Positions 56,891 through 64,000 of a DNA stretch of 64,000 bases are shown here, one piece after another (position 1 is the first letter of the stretch; every line of letters starts with the position of its first letter). Origin of the DNA: DASRFA01 sp035651755 (GTDB taxonomy: Bacteria > Desulfobacterota > Binatia > UBA12015). The position numbers and the translations under genes are program-made. Below the pieces are notes generated by a model. It did not search any database. It saw nothing but the letters and a program-made list of their open reading frames with translations, and was not told the DNA's origin. The stretch covers positions 62,001-126,000 of the forward strand of contig DASRFA010000043.1 of NCBI GenBank assembly GCA_035651755.1, in the 5' to 3' direction.

Positions 56891-57298
56891 ATGGAAGTCA
56901 AAGGTCGATGCTACTGCGGCGCCGTCCAGTATCGCGCGAGCGGCGACCCGATGTTCAAGGGCCAGTGCCACTGCCGGGAATGCCAATACATGACCGGCGG
57001 GCACCCGAACGTCGTCATGGCGATGCCGGAGAGCGGCTTCTCGTACGTGAAAGGGTCGCCGAAGCAGTTCCGTCGTCCGGACCTGCCGAACCCGGTGACG
57101 CGCGAGTTCTGCGGCGAGTGCGGCACTCACATCGGCACGAAGACGCCCGCGCTCCCCGGCGCCGTCCTCATCAAGGTCGGCACCCTGGACGACCCGGCGG
57201 TGTTCGGCGCTCCGCAGATGGTGATCTTCACGATCGACAAGCAGACCTTCCACCACGTGCCGGAAGGCGTCCCGAGCTTCGAGCGCACGCCGGGGTGA
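56891..57298 (+). CDS. GFA/CENP-V family zinc protein
   Basis: The product has 135 residues, with ATG 56891 after AAGGAAGGGAAGGTAGCG. Zinc ligands appear as GRCYCGAVQY, KGQCHCRECQYMTGG and EFCGECGTHIGTK, the layout of glutathione-dependent formaldehyde-activating enzyme-like (GFA, CENP-V) proteins. They may bind glutathione adducts. A stable hairpin follows the stop. Confidence 0.9.
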   Translation: MEVKGRCYCGAVQYRASGDPMFKGQCHCRECQYMTGGHPNVVMAMPESGFSYVKGSPKQFRRPDLPNPVTREFCGECGTHIGTKTPALPGAVLIKVGTLDDPAVFGAPQMVIFTIDKQTFHHVPEGVPSFERTPG

Positions 57299-57315
57299 GG
57301 CTCTCCGCGAGCGGC

Positions 57316-57349
57316 GCGAGCGGCGCGAAGTCGCGGTCGCGCCGCTCGC
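57316..57349 (+). terminator. Hairpin, probable terminator
   Basis: GCGAGCGGCGCGA (57316-57328) pairs perfectly with TCGCGCCGCTCGC (57337-57349) across an 8-base loop, 18 bp after the GFA stop and 27 bp before the GST start. There is no T-run. Confidence 0.5.
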
Positions 57350-57375
57350 GCTCGTCCGTCGCATAGGATGGCGCC

Positions 57376-58116
57376 ATGCCGAAGGCGAAGTACGAGCTCT
57401 ACTACTGGCCGATGATCCAGGGGCGCGGCGAGTTCGTCCGCCTCGCTCTCGAGGACGCGGGCGCGAGCTACGTCGACCTCGCGCGCCTCTCGAAGCGGGA
57501 GGGCGGCGGCATGGACGCGATCATGCGCGGACTCGAGGGCGAGCTCGGCGGCGCGTTGCCGTTCGCGGCGCCCTTCCTGAAGGCGGGACGGATCGTGGTC
57601 GCGCAGACGGCGAACATCCTCGCCTTCCTCGGACCGCGCCTGGACCTGGTGCCGGCCGACGAGGCGTCGCGCGTCGCCGCGCTCCAGCACCAGCTCACGA
57701 TCGCCGACCTCGTCGGCGAGGCGCACGACACCCACCACCCGATCTCGGGAGGCCTCTACTACGAGGACCAGCAGGACGCGGCGAAGGAGCGCGCGAAGTC
57801 GTTCCGCGCGGAGCGCATGCCGAAGTACCTCGGCTACTTCGAGCGCGTCCTCGAGTCGAACAAGCGCGGTCGCGGCGCGCACGCGGTCGGCAGCCGCACG
57901 ACGTACGTGGACCTGTCGCTCTTCCAGATCATGGAGGGCCTCGCCTACGCGTTCCCGAACGCGTTCGCGCGCGTGACGAAGAAGACGCCGCGCCTCCGCG
58001 CGCTGCGCGACGCGGTCGCCGAGCGGCCGCGGCTCCGGGAGTACTTCGCGTCGCCGCGGCGGATCCCTTTCAACGAGATGGGGATCTTCCGGCACTACCC
58101 AGAGCTCGACGAGTGA
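57376..58116 (+). CDS. Glutathione S-transferase family protein
   Basis: The product has 246 residues. YELYYWPMIQGRGEFVRLAL is the sigma/mu-type N-terminus with Tyr near residue 8, and LPFAAPFLKAGRIVVAQTAN carries the cis-Pro and Ser-like glutathione contact. The C-terminal helical domain (about residues 85-230) contains TTYVDLSLFQIMEGLAYAFP. The start lies 78 bp after the previous stop. The substrate is unknown. Confidence 0.88.
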   Translation: MPKAKYELYYWPMIQGRGEFVRLALEDAGASYVDLARLSKREGGGMDAIMRGLEGELGGALPFAAPFLKAGRIVVAQTANILAFLGPRLDLVPADEASRVAALQHQLTIADLVGEAHDTHHPISGGLYYEDQQDAAKERAKSFRAERMPKYLGYFERVLESNKRGRGAHAVGSRTTYVDLSLFQIMEGLAYAFPNAFARVTKKTPRLRALRDAVAERPRLREYFASPRRIPFNEMGIFRHYPELDE

Positions 58117-58168
58117 CTCCGATCGCTTGTTGACCCTGCAGCGCGTGGCCCGTACCCTCCTGCCTTCG

Positions 58169-58564
58169 ATGCGACGCCGCGGAGGACCCATCGCGAAGCG
58201 TTTGCTCGCCGCTCTTCTGGCGATGTCCGTTGCGGTCATCTGCCTTCCGGGCGCCGCGCTCTGCGTGAGCCGCGACGGACACGTCGCGGTCGAGGTTGCG
58301 GACGGGTCGTGCGGATCGTCCCCCCGCGAGACGGCAACGGCCGCTCCAGCAGGCGAGGCTTCGGCGCACGGCTGCGTCGACACGGCCCTCGGGACGCCCG
58401 CGGTCAAGACCGCGACTTTCGATGCGGCGCTCGCCGCGCAAGCCGGGGCGTTCGCCGTCTCCGTGATCGGGGCATCGGCGAGCACGTCTTCCACGACGCC
58501 CGACGACGCGCTCCATCGTCCAGGGGCCGGCCCGCGCGCGTTGTCGCCCATCCTGATCCTCTGA
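58169..58564 (+). CDS. CzcI-like small exported protein upstream of czcCBA
   Basis: The product has 131 residues from ATG 58169; a longer TTG frame from 58127 is possible. The signal peptide (KRLLAALLAMSVAVICLPGA) is followed by ALCVSRDGHVAVEVADGSC and a second cysteine in EASAHGCVDT. Small periplasmic proteins of this type stand first in many czc-like operons, and CzcI is thought to modulate expression. The family call is by position and by the CVSxDGHVAVE stretch. It lies about 200 bp upstream of the czcC-like gene. Confidence 0.55.
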   Translation: MRRRGGPIAKRLLAALLAMSVAVICLPGAALCVSRDGHVAVEVADGSCGSSPRETATAAPAGEASAHGCVDTALGTPAVKTATFDAALAAQAGAFAVSVIGASASTSSTTPDDALHRPGAGPRALSPILIL

Positions 58565-58771
58565 CCGAGAGGACCTAGCGAGGCCCGCGTCGTCGGTGCG
58601 AGCGCACCAGACGACGCAGGCGGCGCCACGGCGCCGGTGCATCTCGGAGACCGAGACGGTGTGTCGGTCCAGATGCATCCGCCGGCCGCGGCGCCGCGCG
58701 GTCGTGCGCGACGACGTCGCACGCCCGCGCGCTCGCCGTCTGCAGCGCGTGCCAGGTCCCTGGGGAACACG

Positions 58772-60142
58772 ATGGCAACGACAAGATGGAGAAGCATCGC
58801 ATTCGGAGTCGCCAGCGCGGCGGCCACCACGCTCATCGGCGGACCGCTTCAGAGCGGGTCCCGCTTCGCCGCGGTGGCGGCCGAGAGGCCCGCGACGTCC
58901 GCCGTCGGCGACGTCGCGCGAGAGTCCGAGGACCAGCCGACGGGAGACATCGCGCTCCGCGACGTGCTGGCGCTCGCCCTCGCGCGAAGCCCTGAGCTCG
59001 CCGCCTTCGGCTGGCGGGTGCGCGCCGCCGACGCCGGCGTCGTTCAGGCCGGCCTGCTCCCGAACCCCTCTCTGGACGCGAGCACGCAGGACGTCGGCGT
59101 GCCGAGCCGCCTCGAGGGTCAGGCGGAATTCACTCTCGAGCTCGGGCAGCTCATCGAGCTCGGTGGAAAGCGCGCGGCCCGGATCGAGCAGGCGTCGCGC
59201 GGCCGGGAGCTCGCCGCGTGGGACTACGAGGTGGCGCGCATCGACGTGCTCGCGCGTGCGAGCCAGGCGTTCGTCACGGTCCTGGTCGCACAGCAGCAGC
59301 TCGACCTCGCCGAGGAGAACGTGCAGCTCGCGCAGAACGTCGTCGACGCCGTGGCGACGAGGGTTCGCGCCGGCAGCACGCCGACTGCGGAGCTCACCAA
59401 AGCCGAGGTGGCGAGAGCATCGGCCAGGGTGGAGCGAGACGGAGTGCGGCGTGCGCTCGACGTCGCCCGCCGACAGCTCGCGGCGACCTGGGGAAGCACC
59501 GAAGCTCGCTTCCGGCGCGCGCGCGGCGACCTCGAACGAATTACGCCGCTTCCGAGCTTCGCAAGCGTGGCGGCGCGGCTCGACCGGAGCCCGGACCTCG
59601 GCCGCTGGACGACGGAGCTTCTCGAGCGCCGCGCGGCGATCGATCTCGAAAAATCGCGGACGGTGCCGGACGTCACGGCGCGCGGCGGCTATCGCCGCCT
59701 CTTCGACCCGGGCGTGAATACGTTCGTCGTCGGGCTTTCTGTCCCGCTCCCGATCTTCGACCGGAACCAGGGCGCGATCGCCGCCGCGGAGAGCCGCCTC
59801 TCGCAGGCGCGAGAGGACGCGAACGCTGCTCGGGTCCGACTCAGCGCCGCGCTGGGCGACGCCTACCAGAGCGTCGCCACTGCCGGAGAGCAGATCGCGA
59901 CGCTTCGGTCCGACGTGATTCCCGGGGCGCGCGAGGCTTTCGCGACGCTGAACGCCGGGTATCGCGCGGGCCGGTTCAGCTACCTCGAGGTCCTCGATGC
60001 GCAGCGCACGCTGATCGGCGCGCGCGTACAGTACGTCCGCGCGCTGGGCGACTACCATCGCTCGCTCACTGCGGTCGAACGCCTGCTCGGAGAGCCGCTC
60101 CAGCGCGACGATCCGAGCGCGCCGGCAGCCGGAGAGGAGTGA
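58772..60142 (+). CDS. czcC: CzcC-like outer-membrane efflux protein
   Basis: The product has 456 residues from ATG 58772. A signal-like N-terminus precedes two TolC repeats: LALARSPELAAFGWRVRAAD, GQLIELGGKRAARIEQASRG, and later VPLPIFDRNQGAIAAAESRL and VLDAQRTLIGARVQYVRALG. ELGQLIELGGKRAARIE and VPLPIFDRNQG are characteristic of the CzcC/CusC subgroup. It forms the outer-membrane part of the CzcCBA metal-ion exporter. The next gene starts 4 bp after its stop. Confidence 0.88.
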   Translation: MATTRWRSIAFGVASAAATTLIGGPLQSGSRFAAVAAERPATSAVGDVARESEDQPTGDIALRDVLALALARSPELAAFGWRVRAADAGVVQAGLLPNPSLDASTQDVGVPSRLEGQAEFTLELGQLIELGGKRAARIEQASRGRELAAWDYEVARIDVLARASQAFVTVLVAQQQLDLAEENVQLAQNVVDAVATRVRAGSTPTAELTKAEVARASARVERDGVRRALDVARRQLAATWGSTEARFRRARGDLERITPLPSFASVAARLDRSPDLGRWTTELLERRAAIDLEKSRTVPDVTARGGYRRLFDPGVNTFVVGLSVPLPIFDRNQGAIAAAESRLSQAREDANAARVRLSAALGDAYQSVATAGEQIATLRSDVIPGAREAFATLNAGYRAGRFSYLEVLDAQRTLIGARVQYVRALGDYHRSLTAVERLLGEPLQRDDPSAPAAGEE

Positions 60143-60146
60143 GGCC

Positions 60147-61415
60147 ATGCGGATCGCACGCGCGATGGTGCTCTCGGCCCTCCTCGTGGTCGCGGTCGTC
60201 GCAGGCGCGCTCGTCTGGCGCGCAGACCATCCTGGGACGCCCGCGGACGGCGAGCGCGCGGCCGCGACCGGCGAGGAGGACGAGCCGCGCAAGGGGCCGC
60301 ACGGCGGCCGGCTCTTCGAAGACGGCGCCTTCGCCGCCGAGGTCGAGCTCCACGAGCGCGGCCGGCCTCCGGAGCTCCGCGTGTACTTCTTCGCGGACGG
60401 GAAGCCGGTCGATCCCGCGGAGGTGTCCGCCCGCGCCACGCTGCGCCGCCTGGGAGGTCGAATCGAGACCTTCGACCTCCGACCGGAGGGCGACTTCCTC
60501 GTCGGAGACCGCCCCGTCGCCGAGCCCCACTCCTTCGACGTCGCGGTCGAGGCGACGCGAAGCGGCCGGACGCATCGCTGGACGTACCCGTCCTACGAGG
60601 GACGCGTCGAGCTGTCGCCCGAGGCGGCAGAGCGGGCGGGGATCGCCGTCGCGACCGTCGGACCTGCAACGCTGTCGACCCGCCTGCAGCTCAACGGGCT
60701 CGTCGTGCCGAACGAGGACCGCTTCGCCCACGTGCTGCCCCGCTTCGCCGGCATCGTGAAGGACGTCCGCAAGCACGTCGGCGATCCGGTCGCGAAGGGC
60801 GAGGTCCTCGCGATCGTCCAGAGCAACCAGAGCCTCCAGGCCTACGACGTGCGCTCGGAGATCGCCGGCACGGTGATCGAGAAGCACGTCGCACCCGGCG
60901 AGTTCGTGTCGGAGGACGACGAGCTCTACGCCGTGGCGAACCTCGACACGGTCTGGATCGACCTGAACGTCTATCGCCAGGACTTTCCGCGGCTCGCCGT
61001 CGGCCAGCCGGTCGTGCTCGACGCGGGCGAAGGCATCCCGAAGGCCGAAGGCCGGATCGACTACATCTCGTCGTTCGGCGCCCCCAACACCCAGACCATG
61101 CTCGCGCGGGTGATCCTCCCGGATCCGCAGCACTCCTGGCGCCCCGGGTTCTTCGTCACCGGCGAGGTCGTCGTCGACCAGGCGGTCGTGCCCCTCGCCG
61201 TTCGCGCCTCGGCGATCCAGACGCTGGACGACCGGCGCGTCGCGTTCGTCCAGTACGGCGACGTGTACGAGGCACGGCCGGTCGAGCTCGGCCGGAGCGA
61301 CGCGCGATGGGTCGAGGTGCTGTCGGGCCTCGCTGCCGGCGAGCGCTACGTCGCCGAGAACAGCTTCGTGCTGAAGGCGGACGTCGGCAAGTCGGGCGCC
61401 AGCCACGACCACTGA
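60147..61415 (+). CDS. czcB: CzcB-like RND periplasmic adaptor
   Basis: The product has 422 residues. An N-terminal anchor (MVLSALLVVAVVAGALVW) is followed by the GPHGGRLFEDGAFAAEVELH domain, a metal-sensing beta region found in CzcB adaptors. The adaptor core contains VLPRFAGIVKDVRKHVGDPV and SEIAGTVIEKHVAPGEFVSE as the lipoyl halves. The membrane-proximal part is PVELGRSDARWVEVLSGLAA. The C-terminal SGASHDH may bind metal. It joins the inner-membrane pump to the outer-membrane channel. Confidence 0.9.
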   Translation: MRIARAMVLSALLVVAVVAGALVWRADHPGTPADGERAAATGEEDEPRKGPHGGRLFEDGAFAAEVELHERGRPPELRVYFFADGKPVDPAEVSARATLRRLGGRIETFDLRPEGDFLVGDRPVAEPHSFDVAVEATRSGRTHRWTYPSYEGRVELSPEAAERAGIAVATVGPATLSTRLQLNGLVVPNEDRFAHVLPRFAGIVKDVRKHVGDPVAKGEVLAIVQSNQSLQAYDVRSEIAGTVIEKHVAPGEFVSEDDELYAVANLDTVWIDLNVYRQDFPRLAVGQPVVLDAGEGIPKAEGRIDYISSFGAPNTQTMLARVILPDPQHSWRPGFFVTGEVVVDQAVVPLAVRASAIQTLDDRRVAFVQYGDVYEARPVELGRSDARWVEVLSGLAAGERYVAENSFVLKADVGKSGASHDH

Positions 61416-61427
61416 CAGGAGGCCGGC

Positions 61428-64000
61428 GTGCTCGAGCGAATCCTTCGCTTCTCGATCCAGCGGCGCTGGGCCGTGCTCCTCGCAACGCTGCTGATGGCGG
61501 CGCTCGGGGCGTACGCCTTCCAGCGGCTTCCCATCGACGCGGTCCCGGACATCACGAACGTCCAGGTCCAGATCAACACCGCGGCGCCCGGCTTCTCGCC
61601 GCTCGAGGTCGAGCAGCGCATCACTTTCCCCGTCGAGACGGCGCTGTCGGGCCTGCCGCGGCTGGACCACACGCGCTCGCTCTCGCGCTACGGGCTCTCG
61701 CAGGTGACCGTCGTCTTCGAGGACGGGGCGAGCATCTACTTCGCCCGCCAGCTCGTGGCCGAGCGCCTCCAGGAGGTGAAGGGGAAGCTTCCGCCCGGCG
61801 TCGAGCCCGAGATGGGGCCGATCGCGACCGGGCTCGGCGAGATCTTCATGTACACGGTCGAGGCGATCCCCGGCGCGCTGAGCGCGGACGGCGAACCCTA
61901 CGACCCCACCGACCTACGCACCATCCAGGACTGGATCGTCAAGCCACAACTCCGCACCGTCCCCGGGGTGACGGACGTCAACACCGTCGGCGGCAACGTG
62001 AAGCAGGTTCTCGTCGCGCCCTGGCCCGAGAGGCTGCTCGCCTACGAGCTCGATTTCGGCGACGTGCTACGCGCGCTGCGGGAGAACAACGGGAACGTCG
62101 GCGCCGGCTACGTCGAGCGGAACGGCGAGCAGCTTCTCGTCCGCGCGCCCGGCCAGGTGACGAGCCTCGACGACGTCCGCCGCATCGTCGTAGCGACGCG
62201 GACCGGCGTGCCGATCCACGTGAAGGACGTCGCCGACGTGAGCTTCGGGCAGGAGCTCCGGACCGGCGCGGCGACGGAGAACGGCCGCGAGGTGGTGCTC
62301 GGGACCGTCTTCATGCTCGTGGGCGAGAACAGCCGCACGGTCGCCCGGCGCGTCGCCGAGAAGATGGAGGAGATCAACCGCAGCCTGCCCGACGGCGTGG
62401 TCGCGCGTACCGTCTACGACCGGACCGCGCTCGTCGACGCGACGATCGCGACCGTCGAGAAGAACCTCGTCGAAGGCGCGCTGCTGGTCATCGCGGTCCT
62501 GTTCTTCCTTCTCGGCAACGTGCGGGCCGCGCTCATCACCGCCGCCGTCATCCCGCTCGCGATGCTGTTCACCATGAGCGGCATGGTGGCCAACCGGATC
62601 AGCGGAAACCTGATGAGCCTCGGGGCCCTCGACTTCGGCCTCATCGTCGACGGCGCCGTGATCATCGTCGAGAACTGCATCCGGCGCATGTCGGCGGAGC
62701 AGCACCGCCTGGGCCGGGTGCTGACGCGCGACGAGCGCCTCGAGCTCGTGTTCGATGCGTCGCGCGAGGTTCGGCGCGCCACGATGTTCGGCGAGCTCAT
62801 CATCATGATCGTCTACCTGCCGGTCCTCACGCTGGGCGGCGTCGAGGGCAGGATGTTCTTTCCGATGGGCTTCACCGTCGTGCTCGCGCTCGCCGCGGCG
62901 ATGATGCTGTCGGTGACGTTCGTTCCCGCCGCGGTCGCGGTGTTCCTGAGCGGGCGCGTCACGGAGCGCGACAACGGGCTCATGCGGCTCGCGCGTGCCG
63001 CGTACCGCCCGATCCTGGCGTTCGCTCTCCGGGAGCGGCTCGTCGTCGCCGCCGGCGCAGCGGTGCTCGTCTCGCTGAGCGCGCTCCTCGCAGCGCGGAT
63101 GGGCTCCGAGTTCCTCCCGAGCCTCGACGAAGGCGACGTCGCCATGCACGTCCTGCGCATCCCCGGCACGAGCCTCACGCAGGCGATCGCGATGCAGGAC
63201 GCGGTCGAGAGCCGTCTGGCCGAGCTCCCCGAGGTCGAGCGCGTCTTCACGAAGATCGGCACTGCCGAGATCGCGACCGACCCGATGCCGCCCAACGTCG
63301 CCGACGGCTTCGTCATCCTGAAGCCGCGCGATCAGTGGCCCGACCCGCGAAGACCGAAGGCGGATCTCGTGGCCGACATCGAGCGCGCCGTGCGCGCGAT
63401 CCCCGGCAACAACTACGAGTTCACGCAACCGATCGAGATGCGCTTCAACGAGCTGATCGCCGGAGTCCGAAGCGACGTCGCGCTGAAGATCTTCGGCGAC
63501 GACCTCGACCGGCTCCTCGAGATCGGCGGGTCGTCGTCGGCGGTCCTGGCTCGGATCCCGGGCGCCTCCGACGTCAAGGTCGAGCAGGTCAGCGGCCTTC
63601 CCGTGATGACGATCGCTCCCGATCGCGCCGCGGCGGCACGCTACGGCGTGAACGTCGCCGACGTGCAGGAGCTCGTCGCCGTCGCGATCGGCGGCCGGAC
63701 CGCGGGCGACGTCTTCGAAGGCGATCGCCGGTTTCCCCTGCTCGTGCGTCTTCCCGAACGCCTTCGCGCGGATCTCGACGTGATTCGACGGCTGCCTCTG
63801 GCGTTGCCACGCGACGGGTCGACCGACGACGCTCTCCGGAGCGGACGTGCGCGCGCGACCCCGGAGCGCCGGTCGCCGGCGTTCATCCCGCTCGGCGCGG
63901 TCGCCGGGATCGACGTCTCCATGGGGCCCAACCAGATCAGCCGCGAGAACGGCAAGCGGCGTATCGTGGTGACGGCGAACGTCCGCGGCCGCGACCTCGG
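61428..64000 (+). CDS. czcA: CzcA-like RND heavy-metal efflux pump (truncated at right edge)
   Basis: GTG 61428, 12 bp after the czcB stop and preceded by CAGGAGGCCGGC, opens a frame that runs out of the window after about 857 codons; family members are about 1,040 long. LERILRFSIQRRWAVLLATL, FQRLPIDAVPDITNVQVQIN and TGLGEIFMYTVEA are typical of heavy-metal RND pumps. The metal-transport motif is ALDFGLIVDGAVIIVEN near residue 400, with the Asp and Glu residues used for divalent-cation/proton exchange. The exported ion is probably Co2+, Zn2+, Cd2+ or Ni2+, but cannot be fixed by eye. Confidence 0.92.
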   Translation, partial: MLERILRFSIQRRWAVLLATLLMAALGAYAFQRLPIDAVPDITNVQVQINTAAPGFSPLEVEQRITFPVETALSGLPRLDHTRSLSRYGLSQVTVVFEDGASIYFARQLVAERLQEVKGKLPPGVEPEMGPIATGLGEIFMYTVEAIPGALSADGEPYDPTDLRTIQDWIVKPQLRTVPGVTDVNTVGGNVKQVLVAPWPERLLAYELDFGDVLRALRENNGNVGAGYVERNGEQLLVRAPGQVTSLDDVRRIVVATRTGVPIHVKDVADVSFGQELRTGAATENGREVVLGTVFMLVGENSRTVARRVAEKMEEINRSLPDGVVARTVYDRTALVDATIATVEKNLVEGALLVIAVLFFLLGNVRAALITAAVIPLAMLFTMSGMVANRISGNLMSLGALDFGLIVDGAVIIVENCIRRMSAEQHRLGRVLTRDERLELVFDASREVRRATMFGELIIMIVYLPVLTLGGVEGRMFFPMGFTVVLALAAAMMLSVTFVPAAVAVFLSGRVTERDNGLMRLARAAYRPILAFALRERLVVAAGAAVLVSLSALLAARMGSEFLPSLDEGDVAMHVLRIPGTSLTQAIAMQDAVESRLAELPEVERVFTKIGTAEIATDPMPPNVADGFVILKPRDQWPDPRRPKADLVADIERAVRAIPGNNYEFTQPIEMRFNELIAGVRSDVALKIFGDDLDRLLEIGGSSSAVLARIPGASDVKVEQVSGLPVMTIAPDRAAAARYGVNVADVQELVAVAIGGRTAGDVFEGDRRFPLLVRLPERLRADLDVIRRLPLALPRDGSTDDALRSGRARATPERRSPAFIPLGAVAGIDVSMGPNQISRENGKRRIVVTANVRGRDL

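Noticed and set aside
58596..59717. Plus-strand frames of 373 and 513 codons overlapping czcC and czcB
   Set aside because: They are arginine/serine-rich shadows of the efflux genes in other frames.
1..64000. CRISPR arrays, rRNA and tRNA genes
   Set aside because: No regularly spaced direct repeats and no rRNA or tRNA-like cloverleaf segments were seen on reading through; the only repeat family is attC.

Overview
The window is a very GC-rich (about 70%) chromosomal segment from a Gram-negative bacterium. It carries TolC-type outer-membrane channels, an RND pump, lipoprotein signal peptides and a long list of small soil-type enzyme families. Nothing fixes the taxon. The mix (caspase/legumain-like lipoprotein, CtpI-like P-type ATPase, cohesin-like exported protein, ferredoxin-dependent 2-oxoacid oxidoreductase) would fit a Myxococcota- or Binatota-like lineage, but that is only an impression. 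I saw no rRNA, tRNA or CRISPR array.

Positions 1-18,280 are an ordinary chromosomal backbone. They hold the N-terminus of a CtpI-like P-type ATPase, a cohesin-like exported protein, a large lipoprotein fusing a C13/caspase-like peptidase to a PDZ and a thioredoxin domain, and a rhodanese-K+ channel fusion interrupted by an in-frame TGA at an active-loop position. Next come a complete ytcA-mdtN-mdtO-mdtP-type efflux operon, an AraC regulator, a dienelactone-hydrolase-like enzyme, and a Crp/Fnr-family regulator divergent from a gamma-delta-alpha-beta 2-oxoacid:ferredoxin oxidoreductase operon. An 18-bp perfect palindrome lies between the last two.

Positions 18,411-30,376 are a sedentary chromosomal integron. 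It has an IntI-type tyrosine recombinase, an attI-like core site, and about a dozen cassettes of visibly lower GC separated by recognisable attC sites (R'' RYYYAAC, R' GTTRRRY). The integrase is transcribed in the same direction as the cassettes, the reverse of class 1 integrons. Cassettes encode a TIR-like protein with a C-terminal winged helix, two consecutive PD-(D/E)XK nuclease-like proteins, an SDR enzyme, DUF429, YCII, DUF998 and NTF2-like proteins, and small unknown families. Two decayed IS elements have inserted into the array. Degraded attC-like scars further right suggest that the array once extended to at least 43 kb.

Positions 30,400-57,300 are a patchwork of small stand-alone genes, mostly on the + strand and often translationally coupled. 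They include VOC, NIPSNAP, GST, SRPBCC, DUF1801, nitrilase, NmrA, P450, MAPEG, GNAT, DUF924 and several SAM methyltransferases. Among them are an acyl-CoA desaturase, a two-component system, an ECF41-type sigma factor and an HpaB-family flavoprotein.

Positions 57,376-64,000 hold a GST followed by a czcI-like leader gene and a czcCBA heavy-metal efflux operon. The czcA gene runs off the right edge.
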